Shown here: in pieces, positions 12,725 to 19,681 of the stretch
How positions within the stretch are numbered: position 1 is the first letter of the stretch
How the letters are laid out: every line of letters begins with the position of its first letter
Source of the DNA: a virus
Virus record (IMG/VR): IMGVR_UViG_3300009163_000025
Coordinates: 24,349 to 88,348 of that record
Direction: 5' to 3' (one strand)
Length of the DNA: 64,000 nucleotides
Notes under the pieces: model-generated
What the model was told of the DNA's origin: nothing
The model's database searches: none
The model's input: the letters and a program-made list of their open reading frames with translations, nothing else
Translations under genes and position numbers: made by a program

Positions 12725-12838
12725 TCAGGTGCAAGCCCCCATTCCAGGTGTGTGGCAATCGGCAATCTCAAAGCGAGAATTACCCTGCCAACTTGATGGC
12801 ATATAATTCGTCTTTGACTGTACCGATAATAGTTTCAT
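12725..12838 (-). CDS. Small candidate gene coupled to the MazG-like gene, 37 aa
   Basis: Its ATG overlaps the TAA of the MazG-like gene (TAATG). It encodes MKLLSVQSKTNYMPSSWQGN and ends TPGMGACT. No family recognised. A competing frame here reads NETIIGTVKDELYAIKLAG without a start (see findings), so the coding assignment is uncertain. Confidence 0.3.
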   Translation of the reverse strand: MKLLSVQSKTNYMPSSWQGNSRFEIADCHTPGMGACT

Positions 12839-13116
12839 TAAATTTTCTCTTTAGTAAAAATGTCTGACCACGTTTGTAATTTCTTACGTTTGTTTTGTGA
12901 AGCCTGTTCTACTTCATCAATGTTGATGATTTTATTTTCAATCATCAATTGAATCATGCAAAACAAATCTCCAACTTCTTCTGTTAACCTTTGCCGATTG
13001 GTGCGATCCAAATGAACTGCATCAATGCCAAATCGAAAAACTTTGCTAATCGCTTGTGTCACTTCCGCACATTCTTCCTGTGCAATCAGCAATACTTCTT
13101 TTTCGACCTCATTCAT
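12838..13116 (-). CDS. MazG-like nucleotide pyrophosphohydrolase
   Basis: 92 residues from MNEVEKEVLL, chosen because AAAGGA lies before it; a longer reading would start inside the -10 box. QEECAEVTQAISKVFRFG gives the EExxE metal motif and EEVGDLFCMIQLM the second ExxD helix of all-alpha NTP pyrophosphatases. These enzymes hydrolyse (d)NTPs or alarmones; phage copies are often linked to nucleotide or ppGpp control. It is transcribed from the consensus promoter at 13137-13165. Confidence 0.8.
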   Translation of the reverse strand: MNEVEKEVLLIAQEECAEVTQAISKVFRFGIDAVHLDRTNRQRLTEEVGDLFCMIQLMIENKIINIDEVEQASQNKRKKLQTWSDIFTKEKI

Positions 13117-13133
13117 TATATATCCTTTTTCTT

Positions 13134-13421
13134 TCAATTATACACTTGTTCGAGCAAATTGTCAAGAACTTTTTTTGTTTCTTTGCTTGTCGCACCATAA
13201 ATCTTAAATTGATCTGCTAGTGACATTACGCCTTGAACTAACATTTCTTTCGGCTCGCCTTTATTGTATTCATACATCACTCGCTTATTCAAGAATGACG
13301 CAACCTTTTCAATTACGATTCTTGGAAACTCATCTGTTTTTAAATTCCATTGATTAGCACTCAAATCAACACTAATGTTTGTTCGAATCGCAATATTTGG
13401 ATGCGGTTTATTGATATTCAT
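13134..13421 (-). CDS. Hypothetical protein, 95 aa
   Basis: Mostly helical, starting MNINKPHPNIAIRTNISVDL. The C-terminus SKETKKVLDNLLEQVYN is amphipathic. No motif recognised. The start overlaps the stop of the 13418 gene by four bases, and the 3' end contains the MazG promoter. Confidence 0.6.
   Translation of the reverse strand: MNINKPHPNIAIRTNISVDLSANQWNLKTDEFPRIVIEKVASFLNKRVMYEYNKGEPKEMLVQGVMSLADQFKIYGATSKETKKVLDNLLEQVYN
13137..13165 (-). promoter_or_regulatory. Consensus early sigma70 promoter of the MazG-like gene
   Basis: TTGACA (13160-13165), 17-bp spacer, TATAAT (13137-13142) on the minus strand, exact in both boxes. It overlaps the end of the 13134-13421 gene. Confidence 0.85.
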
Positions 13422-13714
13422 TCTACAAATTTCCTTACAAGAAAACGTTTTACATCATAACACTTTTTAAAATATACTGAAGATCGTTTGTTATTAATTG
13501 ACAACTTCACTTCAATATTCTTCGGTGATTTCACAACAACTGCACCATAACAATTTTTGTTCAACCCAAATGGTATCACATAACCATCACCTCTGTCAAG
13601 TTTTTTCTTTGCATATCCGTTTGCGCCTTTGATCTTATCCAAAGCACCAAAACGAATTGTGTCCAAAACTTCTACGGCAATAGATTGTCTCGGACCCATG
13701 CCTTCAATATACAT
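13418..13714 (-). CDS. Hypothetical protein, 98 aa
   Basis: The start is placed at MYIEGMGPRQSIAVEVLD because AAGGA lies six bases upstream. The protein looks like a beta-rich domain (GDGYVIPFGLNKNCYGAVVVK) ending in a basic tail KRFLVRKFVE. No family recognised. It overlaps the neighbour at 13704 by 11 bases. Confidence 0.6.
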   Translation of the reverse strand: MYIEGMGPRQSIAVEVLDTIRFGALDKIKGANGYAKKKLDRGDGYVIPFGLNKNCYGAVVVKSPKNIEVKLSINNKRSSVYFKKCYDVKRFLVRKFVE

Positions 13715-13844
13715 ATTGTTCCTTGTGCTTTGGTTCTCTCTTACGTTTGTCTTCAACCACACGCATACGATACTTAGGGCTACGCAAGTCCTTTGCTACC
13801 ATATTACGTGGCTTTGATCTACAAACTTTCACCGTAATCACCAT
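13704..13844 (-). CDS. Small basic phage protein (VAK family)
   Basis: The core RNMVAKDLRSPKYRMRVV followed by a Lys/Arg-rich tail resembles a family of 30-50 residue basic proteins present in many phages, whose function is unknown. The start is unsure: ATG at 13844 follows GAGG closely, and an internal ATG at 13802 is possible. It overlaps the 13819-14052 gene in another frame if the longer start is right. Confidence 0.5.
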   Translation of the reverse strand: MVITVKVCRSKPRNMVAKDLRSPKYRMRVVEDKRKREPKHKEQYVY

Positions 13845-14052
13845 AGTCCTCATTTGTTCCCATTCCTGCTGAAGCCATAGCGGAATCAAAATCTCCGTCC
13901 ATGCTTTCATTATACTCTACATCCATAAAACTTGCAACAAAATCATCTACCAATTCTACTGGTATACTAAGCATTGTTGCAATCGTGAATTCATTGTATC
14001 CTTGTGTATACAATTGTTCAATCTCCATAGCCAACTCGCTCATCCTACTCAT
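13819..14052 (-). CDS. Hypothetical protein, 77 aa, HTH-like N-terminus
   Basis: Residues 5-45 (AMEIEQLYTQGYNEFTIATML) resemble a small helix-turn-helix of the type that senses a repeated Q-L-Y-x-x-G-Y pattern. The C-terminus is acidic. DNA binding is possible but not shown. The ATG overlaps the stop of the upstream 14049 gene. Confidence 0.55.
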   Translation of the reverse strand: MSRMSELAMEIEQLYTQGYNEFTIATMLSIPVELVDDFVASFMDVEYNESMDGDFDSAMASAGMGTNEDYGDYGESL

Positions 14053-14393
14053 GCTAGTTCCTTTTGTTTATCCAAAACTTCCTGATACGTCATTGTGGGT
14101 TCTTTGCTAGTGATAGCACCATCAAACTGTAACTGAGACCTCTCAAACCATGAAAGGTAATCATCACTTTCCATAGACCAATCAGTCATGTACTCGCTGG
14201 AATAATCTGTATCTGTTTCAATGCCAGTCAAGGTGAACTTCACAAACTCATTATAGTCTATGTTAAGCGGAACGTCAAGTATCTTATACTCGGAACCGCC
14301 TTTTGCTTTCCAATACTGAGGACACTCACCCACACCATCCCAATCATGTGCGCCATAATTTTCGTGGTACTGAGTGCGGATAACTATCATCAT
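14049..14393 (-). CDS. Conserved phage hypothetical protein, 114 aa
   Basis: Begins MMIVIRTQYHENYGAHDWDG, followed by GECPQYWKAKGG, an N-terminal signature I recall from many unrelated phages, where it has no assigned function. The rest is acidic with Trp-rich WSMESDDYLSWFERS. A short gene string of similar early genes surrounds it. Confidence 0.72.
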   Translation of the reverse strand: MMIVIRTQYHENYGAHDWDGVGECPQYWKAKGGSEYKILDVPLNIDYNEFVKFTLTGIETDTDYSSEYMTDWSMESDDYLSWFERSQLQFDGAITSKEPTMTYQEVLDKQKELA

Positions 14394-14405
14394 ATATTTA
14401 GTCCT

Positions 14406-14600
14406 TTAATAACTTTGGTGTGAATGACCTATTGCGAACAATGGAGCACCATCGTTGTCATCGCCAGCAGGCCGTGGCAAAAAACAATCCGCAAAATCGT
14501 CATAACAATAATAACCAGTCTGTGTCACAACCAACCGAGCATCGGCTGGCAAAGCGGACAAAGCGGCAATCATATCTGCAACATTAATAAAATTAGTCAT
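14406..14600 (-). CDS. Hypothetical protein, 64 aa
   Basis: Starts MTNFINVADMIAALSALPAD, then a beta-like ARLVVTQTGYYCYDDF and GDDNDGAPLFAIG. No family recognised. Small, acidic, without membrane segments. An AAGGAGA site precedes the start. Confidence 0.6.
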   Translation of the reverse strand: MTNFINVADMIAALSALPADARLVVTQTGYYCYDDFADCFLPRPAGDDNDGAPLFAIGHSHQSY

Positions 14601-14601
14601 A

Positions 14602-14856
14602 TTATCTCTCCTTAAAACCTAATTCAAATTCCATCATCAACATTTTGGCAATATTGATATACTGCCTTGCATCATTCAACGCACGTTCACTACCCGACTG
14701 CATCACTTCCTGTGCATCAGAAAGGTAACTTGCAATCACCATACCAGGACCAGAAAATTTGAAACTGATTGAATCCGTAACGGACTCAAGAATTTCGGAT
14801 TTCTTAGCACCGTATGCTTGGATTTCCCAGAGGGTTTGTTCGTTTGCTGTTCTCAT
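14602..14856 (-). CDS. Hypothetical protein, 84 aa
   Basis: The start at MRTANEQTLWEIQAYGAK is supported by AAAGGACATTGAA before it. The protein looks helical throughout (EVMQSGSERALNDARQYIN). No recognised domain. It is the first gene after the early promoter at 14888-14915. Confidence 0.62.
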   Translation of the reverse strand: MRTANEQTLWEIQAYGAKKSEILESVTDSISFKFSGPGMVIASYLSDAQEVMQSGSERALNDARQYINIAKMLMMEFELGFKER

Positions 14857-14887
14857 TTCAATGTCCTTTATCAACTCAACAGAATTA

Positions 14888-14915
14888 ATTATACACGGTT
14901 CGGAGGGTAAGTCAA
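14888..14915 (-). promoter_or_regulatory. Early sigma70 promoter (41-nt module copy 2)
   Basis: TTGACT (14910-14915), 16-bp spacer, TATAAT (14888-14893) on the minus strand. It shares TTCGGAGGGTAAGTCAA with the promoter at 16307-16334. Confidence 0.8.
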
Positions 14916-14932
14916 CAACTATTTTTGATAGT

Positions 14933-14948
14933 GTTGTTATTCTGCAAC
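14933..14948. promoter_or_regulatory. GTTG-N8-CAAC dyad
   Basis: GTTGTTATTCTGCAAC, 17 bp upstream of the -35 box at 14910-14915. It overlaps the stop codon of the upstream gene. Confidence 0.5.
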
Positions 14949-15119
14949 AGTTGCAAACATCTTGCGGCCGTCAACCATGAACCGCTCGAATGCTTCCATA
15001 GTCTTTTCAGAGTAAACCATCTTACCTTCACGTTGGATATCTTGCAACAACTCCAAGAAACCCAAGCCTAAAAATTCACGTTCTTTATTCAGAATACCAA
15101 TTGCTGTTTCGATTTTCAT
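14937..15119 (-). CDS. Hypothetical protein, 60 aa
   Basis: A helical small protein, MKIETAIGILNKEREFLGLG, with MEAFERFMVDGRKMFATV at the end. An ideal AAGGAAAT site precedes the start. No family recognised. Its stop lies inside the dyad upstream of the next early promoter. Confidence 0.62.
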   Translation of the reverse strand: MKIETAIGILNKEREFLGLGFLELLQDIQREGKMVYSEKTMEAFERFMVDGRKMFATVAE

Positions 15120-15128
15120 TTTATTTCC

Positions 15129-15308
15129 TTAATCAAAAAAGTTGCCAGACTGACACGAAAATGCATTCTGGCCAGCATCAAACCAAGCCATAGGATGCAA
15201 ATCTAATTTATCAATCACTTGACGATTGCACATTTCCATCGCATTCAGTTTAGACTCTGCGGTGAATTCATAAACATCTTTACCAACATAAAATTTGTAT
15301 GTAATCAT
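15129..15308 (-). CDS. Hypothetical protein, 59 aa
   Basis: The start is set at MITYKFYVGKDVYEF, directly after the TAA of the 15310 gene. A longer frame would overlap that gene entirely. Contains two cysteines (EMCNRQ and FSCQSGNFFD). No domain recognised. Confidence 0.6.
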   Translation of the reverse strand: MITYKFYVGKDVYEFTAESKLNAMEMCNRQVIDKLDLHPMAWFDAGQNAFSCQSGNFFD

Positions 15309-15309
15309 A

Positions 15310-15546
15310 TTAAGCACCATAAAAGTCAGAAGTAAAACCACAAGTATTGTAGACACATTCCCGAACATCTGTGTCCATTGCTTCACCAAATTTGCTGTAA
15401 TCATTTTTGGCTAACATGTTGAGACACTTGTAAGTTTCTGGCCATGTCAGGTTCATTGTTACTGCGGCAACAACAACACCATGAACGGCTAAGTTACCAA
15501 CTTCGCTAAACATTCCGTAAGAGATATCATGTGATAATGTAGTCAT
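15310..15546 (-). CDS. Hypothetical protein, 78 aa
   Basis: Starts MTTLSHDISYGMFSEVGN after AAGGAAAT. It has a short hydrophobic stretch (VHGVVVAAVTMNL) and two cysteines near the C-terminus. No family recognised. Confidence 0.6.
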   Translation of the reverse strand: MTTLSHDISYGMFSEVGNLAVHGVVVAAVTMNLTWPETYKCLNMLAKNDYSKFGEAMDTDVRECVYNTCGFTSDFYGA

Positions 15547-15555
15547 TTTATTTCC

Positions 15556-15825
15556 TTAAATCAAATCAACTTGAACTTGCGTACCAACTTGCGAGGTATT
15601 GTAACTTGTCATACCAACACCAGTGGGAACCAACGCACCATCTTTTTGTGCCATGTAACGCATGTAAGACAAACGCAACAGAGCATCATTGGCCGCTTGT
15701 GAATGAGTGTATGTAGCAAACACACTAGACACACCAGCAACGGTGGTGTAGACACCAATTCCGTCAAACATCACACGAATTTTCTGTGAATTTTTGAAGC
15801 CTTGGATGTAGGTTTTAGTACGCAT
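15556..15825 (-). CDS. Hypothetical protein, 89 aa
   Basis: A basic N-terminus, MRTKTYIQGFKNSQKIRV, then GIGVYTTVAGVSSVFATYTH, which looks like a beta domain. An AAAGGAAAT site precedes the start. It is the first gene of a unit driven by the promoter at 15863-15890. No function can be named. Confidence 0.62.
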   Translation of the reverse strand: MRTKTYIQGFKNSQKIRVMFDGIGVYTTVAGVSSVFATYTHSQAANDALLRLSYMRYMAQKDGALVPTGVGMTSYNTSQVGTQVQVDLI

Positions 15826-15862
15826 TTCAAATTTCCTTTTCTTTTCTCAATCTCTAGACTCT

Positions 15863-15890
15863 AGTATACCACAATGGGTACATATGTCAA
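15863..15890 (-). promoter_or_regulatory. Early sigma70 promoter
   Basis: TTGACA (15885-15890), 16-bp spacer, TATACT (15863-15868) on the minus strand, with a dyad 17 bp upstream of the -35 box. Confidence 0.8.
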
Positions 15891-15907
15891 CAACTATTTT
15901 CAATTCT

Positions 15908-15923
15908 GTTGTTTTTATGCAAC
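15908..15923. promoter_or_regulatory. GTTG-N8-CAAC dyad
   Basis: GTTGTTTTTATGCAAC, identical to the copy at 52454-52469. It lies 17 bp upstream of the -35 box at 15885-15890. Confidence 0.55.
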
Positions 15924-15938
15924 TGAATACTTTGGTAT

Positions 15939-16271
15939 TCACATTGCTCCCATCCAACGAACATTCTGAAAAGTCCGTGCCATCGTGTTTCCACGGGCAA
16001 AATTCTTAGCGGGACTTGCCCATCCAGCGGCTTTCAAAATGTCGCCTTTAGTGAATTTGCCCATGTCACGGAGACAAACAAACGAATGCACGGAACGACC
16101 GCTACCTTTGCGACCAGTAATTACTTTGATGTAACTGCGACCAACTTCAAATGACAGGCTATCGCAAAAATCTTGCGCCATTGCCTTTTGGGTTTCAGTA
16201 GGTGTTGCACCTTGCCACTTAATGTAGTCAGCCTTGATGCATTCCAGATATTCGTTAAAACCGTCAATCAT
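15939..16271 (-). CDS. Hypothetical protein, 110 aa
   Basis: The start at MIDGFNEYLECIKADYIKW follows AAAGGAAAC. The middle, YIKVITGRKGSGRSVHSFV, contains a glycine-rich basic loop. The end FTKGDILKAAGWASPAKNFARG is typical of small phage proteins. I recall similar sequences as unnamed. Its 5' leader resembles that of the 259-1008 gene, so both are probably controlled alike. Confidence 0.65.
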   Translation of the reverse strand: MIDGFNEYLECIKADYIKWQGATPTETQKAMAQDFCDSLSFEVGRSYIKVITGRKGSGRSVHSFVCLRDMGKFTKGDILKAAGWASPAKNFARGNTMARTFQNVRWMGAM

Positions 16272-16306
16272 TTTGTTTCCTTTAGTTTTCTCACTCAACA
16301 GATACA

Positions 16307-16334
16307 AGTATACTCGCTTCGGAGGGTAAGTCAA
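16307..16334 (-). promoter_or_regulatory. Early sigma70 promoter (41-nt module copy 3)
   Basis: TTGACT (16329-16334), 16-bp spacer, TATACT (16307-16312) on the minus strand. It belongs to the repeated 41-nt module 16294-16334. Confidence 0.8.
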
Positions 16335-16348
16335 GGGTTTTTTGATGT

Positions 16349-16364
16349 GTTGCACAAATACAAC
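16349..16364. promoter_or_regulatory. GTTG-N8-CAAC dyad
   Basis: GTTGCACAAATACAAC, 14 bp upstream of the -35 box at 16329-16334. Confidence 0.5.
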
Positions 16365-16377
16365 ATATTTGTGGGGA

Positions 16378-16420
16378 AAAAACAACGCCCTAGAACCGGT
16401 TTTAGGCGGTTTCTAGGGCT
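16378..16420 (-). terminator. Rho-independent terminator with a CCCTAGAA stem
   Basis: On the minus strand CCCTAGAA-CCG pairs with CGG-TTCTAGGG and is followed by a T6 run. It ends the unit 19609-16479. A second hairpin, GACGGCT/AGCCGTC, lies upstream near 16442-16460. Confidence 0.7.
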
Positions 16421-16478
16421 AAGGAGGGGTGTCAGTACATTAGACGGCTTGAGCCGTCCTAGAGGGCGGTTTAGAACG

Positions 16479-16670
16479 CTATTTTACATCATCAAAGTCT
16501 TCAAATTCATCCCACTCATCCTCTTTAATATTTTTAGGATCAATGAATCGAATTTGCTTACGGAATTTATCTTTTTGCTTTTGTGATTCGCTCACGTTTT
16601 TAGATTTCTTTTTTGGACGATCATCGTCCTCATAAAATTCTCGAAACGTGTTATACTTTTTGCTTGTCAT
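16479..16670 (-). CDS. Hypothetical charged protein, 63 aa
   Basis: Highly charged: basic in the middle (RPKKKSKNVSESQKQKDKF) and acidic at the end (EDEWDEFEDFDDV). Probably disordered. In related phages such a small protein often sits next to the DUF6433-like gene, as here. Function unknown. Confidence 0.6.
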   Translation of the reverse strand: MTSKKYNTFREFYEDDDRPKKKSKNVSESQKQKDKFRKQIRFIDPKNIKEDEWDEFEDFDDVK

Positions 16671-16675
16671 GGAAT

Positions 16676-17116
16676 TTATTTTTCCCCTAGAAAAACTTCT
16701 GGCAATGCTTCTTCAACAAGTTTGCGTGAGAAGCCTTTGTAGGACAATTTCTTGTCTTTGATTTGAAGAATGAGTTTTGCCTCTTCTGGCGAAACTGATT
16801 CTAAAATTTCAATGAAGATTTTTTCACGTTTAATTGTATTGACGTTATATGTCGCAAGCAAATATTCAAACTTACGCATTTCTTTCGGCAATCTATTGTG
16901 TCCCCAATTGTCAGGTGTTTCCATAGGTTTGTATGGAGGTGCACCTTCGGGCAAATCAAATTTTACATCATTGCGATAAACGTACCACAAAAGAACTTTT
17001 ACGTCTTTTCGTAGATTCCCAATTTGTTTCAGCGCATCAACTCTTTTACCTGCCGATAAATCGGATACGTGTTTAAGTATTTCGGGCAAAGTCATTTTAT
17101 CAACATTAATAGCCAT
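16676..17116 (-). CDS. DUF6433-like conserved T4-like phage protein
   Basis: 146 residues. MTLPEILKHVSDL, then LLWYVYRNDVKFDLPEGAPP, and later VSPEEAKLILQIKDK and YKGFSRKLVEEALPEVF. I recall this combination from the DUF6433 family of T4-like cyano- and pelagiphages, usually located next to rnh, as here. No enzymatic motif is visible. Confidence 0.7.
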   Translation of the reverse strand: MAINVDKMTLPEILKHVSDLSAGKRVDALKQIGNLRKDVKVLLWYVYRNDVKFDLPEGAPPYKPMETPDNWGHNRLPKEMRKFEYLLATYNVNTIKREKIFIEILESVSPEEAKLILQIKDKKLSYKGFSRKLVEEALPEVFLGEK

Positions 17117-17117
17117 G

Positions 17118-17984
17118 TTAAAATTCCTGTATGTGTTCCATCAGCATCTTCAAACGATACTTGATAAAGTAATTAAAAATCTTGTCCCTGCTATTTTCAT
17201 TAGCGGAGTCATAATGTTCTAGAATTTTGTCCTGAATTTCTTGTGGAATTTTAGAGAGATCAATAAGCATTTCATTACGTTTATAGTTTCTCAGCATAAT
17301 TTCATCACAAAAAGTCTCAGGTTCTTGTTCTAGCCAACTATTTAGTTTTTTTTCAGTTACAGGTTTCTGGCGGCTTTCTGCGACAAACGTATCATCGGAA
17401 GACAAGAAGTTAGGAATGCCATCACTTCGATCACCCTTAAGAATGTGTTCTTTTAGGAATTTGTCTGCGCTATTTGTGCGTAGGAATTTCTTGCCCATCG
17501 GGCTGTATTGTTCCACATTGACAAACTTTTGCAATTGCATAAAGTCTTTATCACTAGAGAGAATAAGAATTTTTTCAGTCGCATCATTTTTAAGTTGTGT
17601 TCCGAACTTGTGGCAGAGTGTGCCGATAATGTCATCGGCTTCTGTTTTATCAACTTGGATAACTTTATATGGTAAGTGTTCCTTGATTTCATCACGCACT
17701 CTGTTTAGCGTTTCAAAAATTAGATTCCAATCAAACGGAGATGCTTCTCTGTCTTTCTTACGTCCTGCTTTGTAGTAAGGAAAGAAGTCTCTGCGCCAAT
17801 ACTTCTTGTCATCGCTACAGATAACAATATCACCATACTGTTCTTTGAATTTAGTATTGTACATTCGAATGCTGTTAAGCACCATGTGACGAATTAGATT
17901 TTCATCTAACGGTGTTGATGCATTAGAACCAATCTGCATCATCAGATTGGAAATCATTACCTGATTCAAGTCAATCAAAATCAT
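17118..17984 (-). CDS. rnh: T4-type RNase H (5'-3' exonuclease)
   Basis: 288 residues. MILIDLNQVMISN (residue 5 Asp), then YWRRDFFPYYKAGRKKDRE near 64-82 and DKTEADDIIGTLCHKFG near 111-127 carry the acidic residues of the FEN-1/T4 RNase H active site. ILSSDKDFMQLQKF near 146 adds the second cluster. The enzyme removes RNA primers from lagging-strand fragments. Length fits T4 RNase H (305 aa). It lies two bases upstream of the DUF6433-like gene. Confidence 0.88.
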   Translation of the reverse strand: MILIDLNQVMISNLMMQIGSNASTPLDENLIRHMVLNSIRMYNTKFKEQYGDIVICSDDKKYWRRDFFPYYKAGRKKDREASPFDWNLIFETLNRVRDEIKEHLPYKVIQVDKTEADDIIGTLCHKFGTQLKNDATEKILILSSDKDFMQLQKFVNVEQYSPMGKKFLRTNSADKFLKEHILKGDRSDGIPNFLSSDDTFVAESRQKPVTEKKLNSWLEQEPETFCDEIMLRNYKRNEMLIDLSKIPQEIQDKILEHYDSANENSRDKIFNYFIKYRLKMLMEHIQEF

Positions 17985-17993
17985 TTTATATTC

Positions 17994-18176
17994 TCAATAG
18001 TTCTGAACAATCCAAGCAGATAGTTCTTTAACTCGGGATTCAAGTACCGAGATTGCGGTATGAATGTGTCCAGTATCATGGTCTTCTATTCGGCTTTTTA
18101 AGATTTCAATTTCATCTTTAAGTGCCTCAACATGCTTAACACGATCATGCACTTCACTTGTAGTAACGATTGCCAT
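17994..18176 (-). CDS. Small coiled-coil protein, 60 aa
   Basis: Heptad-like throughout: VEALKDEIEILKSRIEDHD and ISVLESRVKELSAWI. It should form a short coiled coil. No family recognised. It sits between rnh and the 372-residue gene, in the same direction with short gaps. Confidence 0.6.
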   Translation of the reverse strand: MAIVTTSEVHDRVKHVEALKDEIEILKSRIEDHDTGHIHTAISVLESRVKELSAWIVQNY

Positions 18177-18187
18177 AATGTATTCCT

Positions 18188-19306
18188 TTAATTTAATACT
18201 CTAACAATGATTGTATCAGAATTAATACGTCCTGTCAACTCGCTAGGTTTGGTAGACAAACCATCTAGGAGTTTTTTCAACACAATCTTGCCACCATCAA
18301 GTACTTGCTTAACAGTCACTTCAGGCTTACGCAAACGTTTGCCAATGGACGTTTCAACATTAAAGTTTTGAATTGTCGTACCTTTGATCGTCAAACCTTT
18401 TGCGTTATCTGCATTGTACATGCCAAGCAATTTAGTTTTGGTATTATACAACCACACTTGATTCGCACCAATAATCTTTTCGGGTAGAACACTCTTCAAA
18501 TTCAACTCAGCAAAATCTTTCATGTATTGCACTTTGGCGGCAACTACACTTGCTGGTTTCTCTTTTACTTTACGTGCTTTACGGGTAGGTTTCTTTTCTG
18601 CGCCACGATTTGTTTCTGCAACAATCGCATCATAAAATTCTTTAATCTTACGCAATTGTACTTTGCTGAAATTAGAATAACCTTCTTTGATATCAGCATC
18701 GGTTGTATTCATCGCATCTTCAAACTCTTTAGAACGTTTAATGAACACTTCACACATACGCTTTTGCACAACGGAAGATAAGTCTTTGCTTTTCAGATAT
18801 GATTGCATGTCTGGTGCAGATTTGCATCCACCAGCAATGAAGTCATCCACAAGCCCCTCAATTTCGCCAACTTCTTCAAGTGCCTTCTCATGTATACGAT
18901 CTTGAATGTTAACAGTTATTACTGCAATGTGCTGTGCGGTTTTGGCTTTTGCTTTTGTTTTCTTTGCAGTTTCAAGAACATTCTTAAACTCTTTGACAAA
19001 GAATTTCTTGAATGATTCGGAAGGTTCGTAGCCCATACACATCATACGTGCTACCCAACCAAGTTGCACTGGAATAGATGCGTCACTTGATGCGACTAGA
19101 GCAATTTCTTCCTTCGGTCTATCAATGCTATCCATGTATTCGATAACAAACGTTTTTGCTTGCTTGTTGTCACAAAAATAATTATACCAATTCAATGCAC
19201 GAATTTCTTCGCTTCTAAGATTAGTCATCTCGGCTTGATTGGTCCAAGAAGGTTCCATGCCATATGCTTTTGCATCGGCACCAGGATTAATCTTGGAAAA
19301 TTTCAT
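18188..19306 (-). CDS. Conserved T4-like phage hypothetical protein, 372 aa
   Basis: The N-terminal half is helical (RSEEIRALNWYNYFCDNKQA, then KKTKAKAKTAQ). A basic linker (ETNRGAEKKPTRKARKVKEK, about residues 235-255) separates it from a beta-rich C-terminal domain (KIIGANQVWLYNTKTKLLG). I recall related proteins from aquatic T4-like phages, unnamed. The basic linker suggests nucleic-acid contact. Its neighbour rnh points to replication; that is inference only. Confidence 0.65.
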   Translation of the reverse strand: MKFSKINPGADAKAYGMEPSWTNQAEMTNLRSEEIRALNWYNYFCDNKQAKTFVIEYMDSIDRPKEEIALVASSDASIPVQLGWVARMMCMGYEPSESFKKFFVKEFKNVLETAKKTKAKAKTAQHIAVITVNIQDRIHEKALEEVGEIEGLVDDFIAGGCKSAPDMQSYLKSKDLSSVVQKRMCEVFIKRSKEFEDAMNTTDADIKEGYSNFSKVQLRKIKEFYDAIVAETNRGAEKKPTRKARKVKEKPASVVAAKVQYMKDFAELNLKSVLPEKIIGANQVWLYNTKTKLLGMYNADNAKGLTIKGTTIQNFNVETSIGKRLRKPEVTVKQVLDGGKIVLKKLLDGLSTKPSELTGRINSDTIIVRVLN

Positions 19307-19309
19307 AGT

Positions 19310-19609
19310 TTATTCACCCAATGTAAATGATACAGATTTAATAGAATCGTAACGGAATGAACGCCATTCGTTTTTCTCTAAGTCAACTACAGAGATAGAC
19401 TCATCAGTTGAAGTGATGCGAACACGCTCGGTTTTCTTTTCATATACTGGAATTGCAGATTCTTCTAGTGTGCATTTCATGGTACGCATTGTGCCATCTT
19501 TCTTTTGAAAGTCAACAGTCACAGGACCAAATTTGAGGTGGCTAACAAGCCACTTCCGAAATGCTTTTTGTTCACTTGTATTAGCACTCGCATAATAAAA
19601 ATTCGTCAT
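19310..19609 (-). CDS. DUF2693-like small protein
   Basis: The start is placed at MTNFYYASANTSEQ because GGAG lies eight bases upstream. KFGPVTVDFQKKDGTMRTM near 28-46 and NEWRSFRYDSIKSVSF at the end match DUF2693 (WYL-like SH3 fold), a family common in phages. The biochemical role is unknown. It is transcribed from the promoter at 19653-19681. Confidence 0.68.
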   Translation of the reverse strand: MTNFYYASANTSEQKAFRKWLVSHLKFGPVTVDFQKKDGTMRTMKCTLEESAIPVYEKKTERVRITSTDESISVVDLEKNEWRSFRYDSIKSVSFTLGE

Positions 19610-19652
19610 ATCAAAGTTCTCCATGTTAAAAATAACGTTTGTCAATGTTTCT

Positions 19653-19681
19653 AGTATACTCACAACTCGGTGGATTGTCAA
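19653..19681 (-). promoter_or_regulatory. Early sigma70 promoter
   Basis: TTGACA (19676-19681), 17-bp spacer, TATACT (19653-19658) on the minus strand. The -35 overlaps the end of the glutaredoxin-like gene. Confidence 0.8.

Noticed and set aside
17416-17775. A 119-codon plus-strand frame
   Set aside because: It lies wholly opposite the rnh gene, whose motifs are intact.
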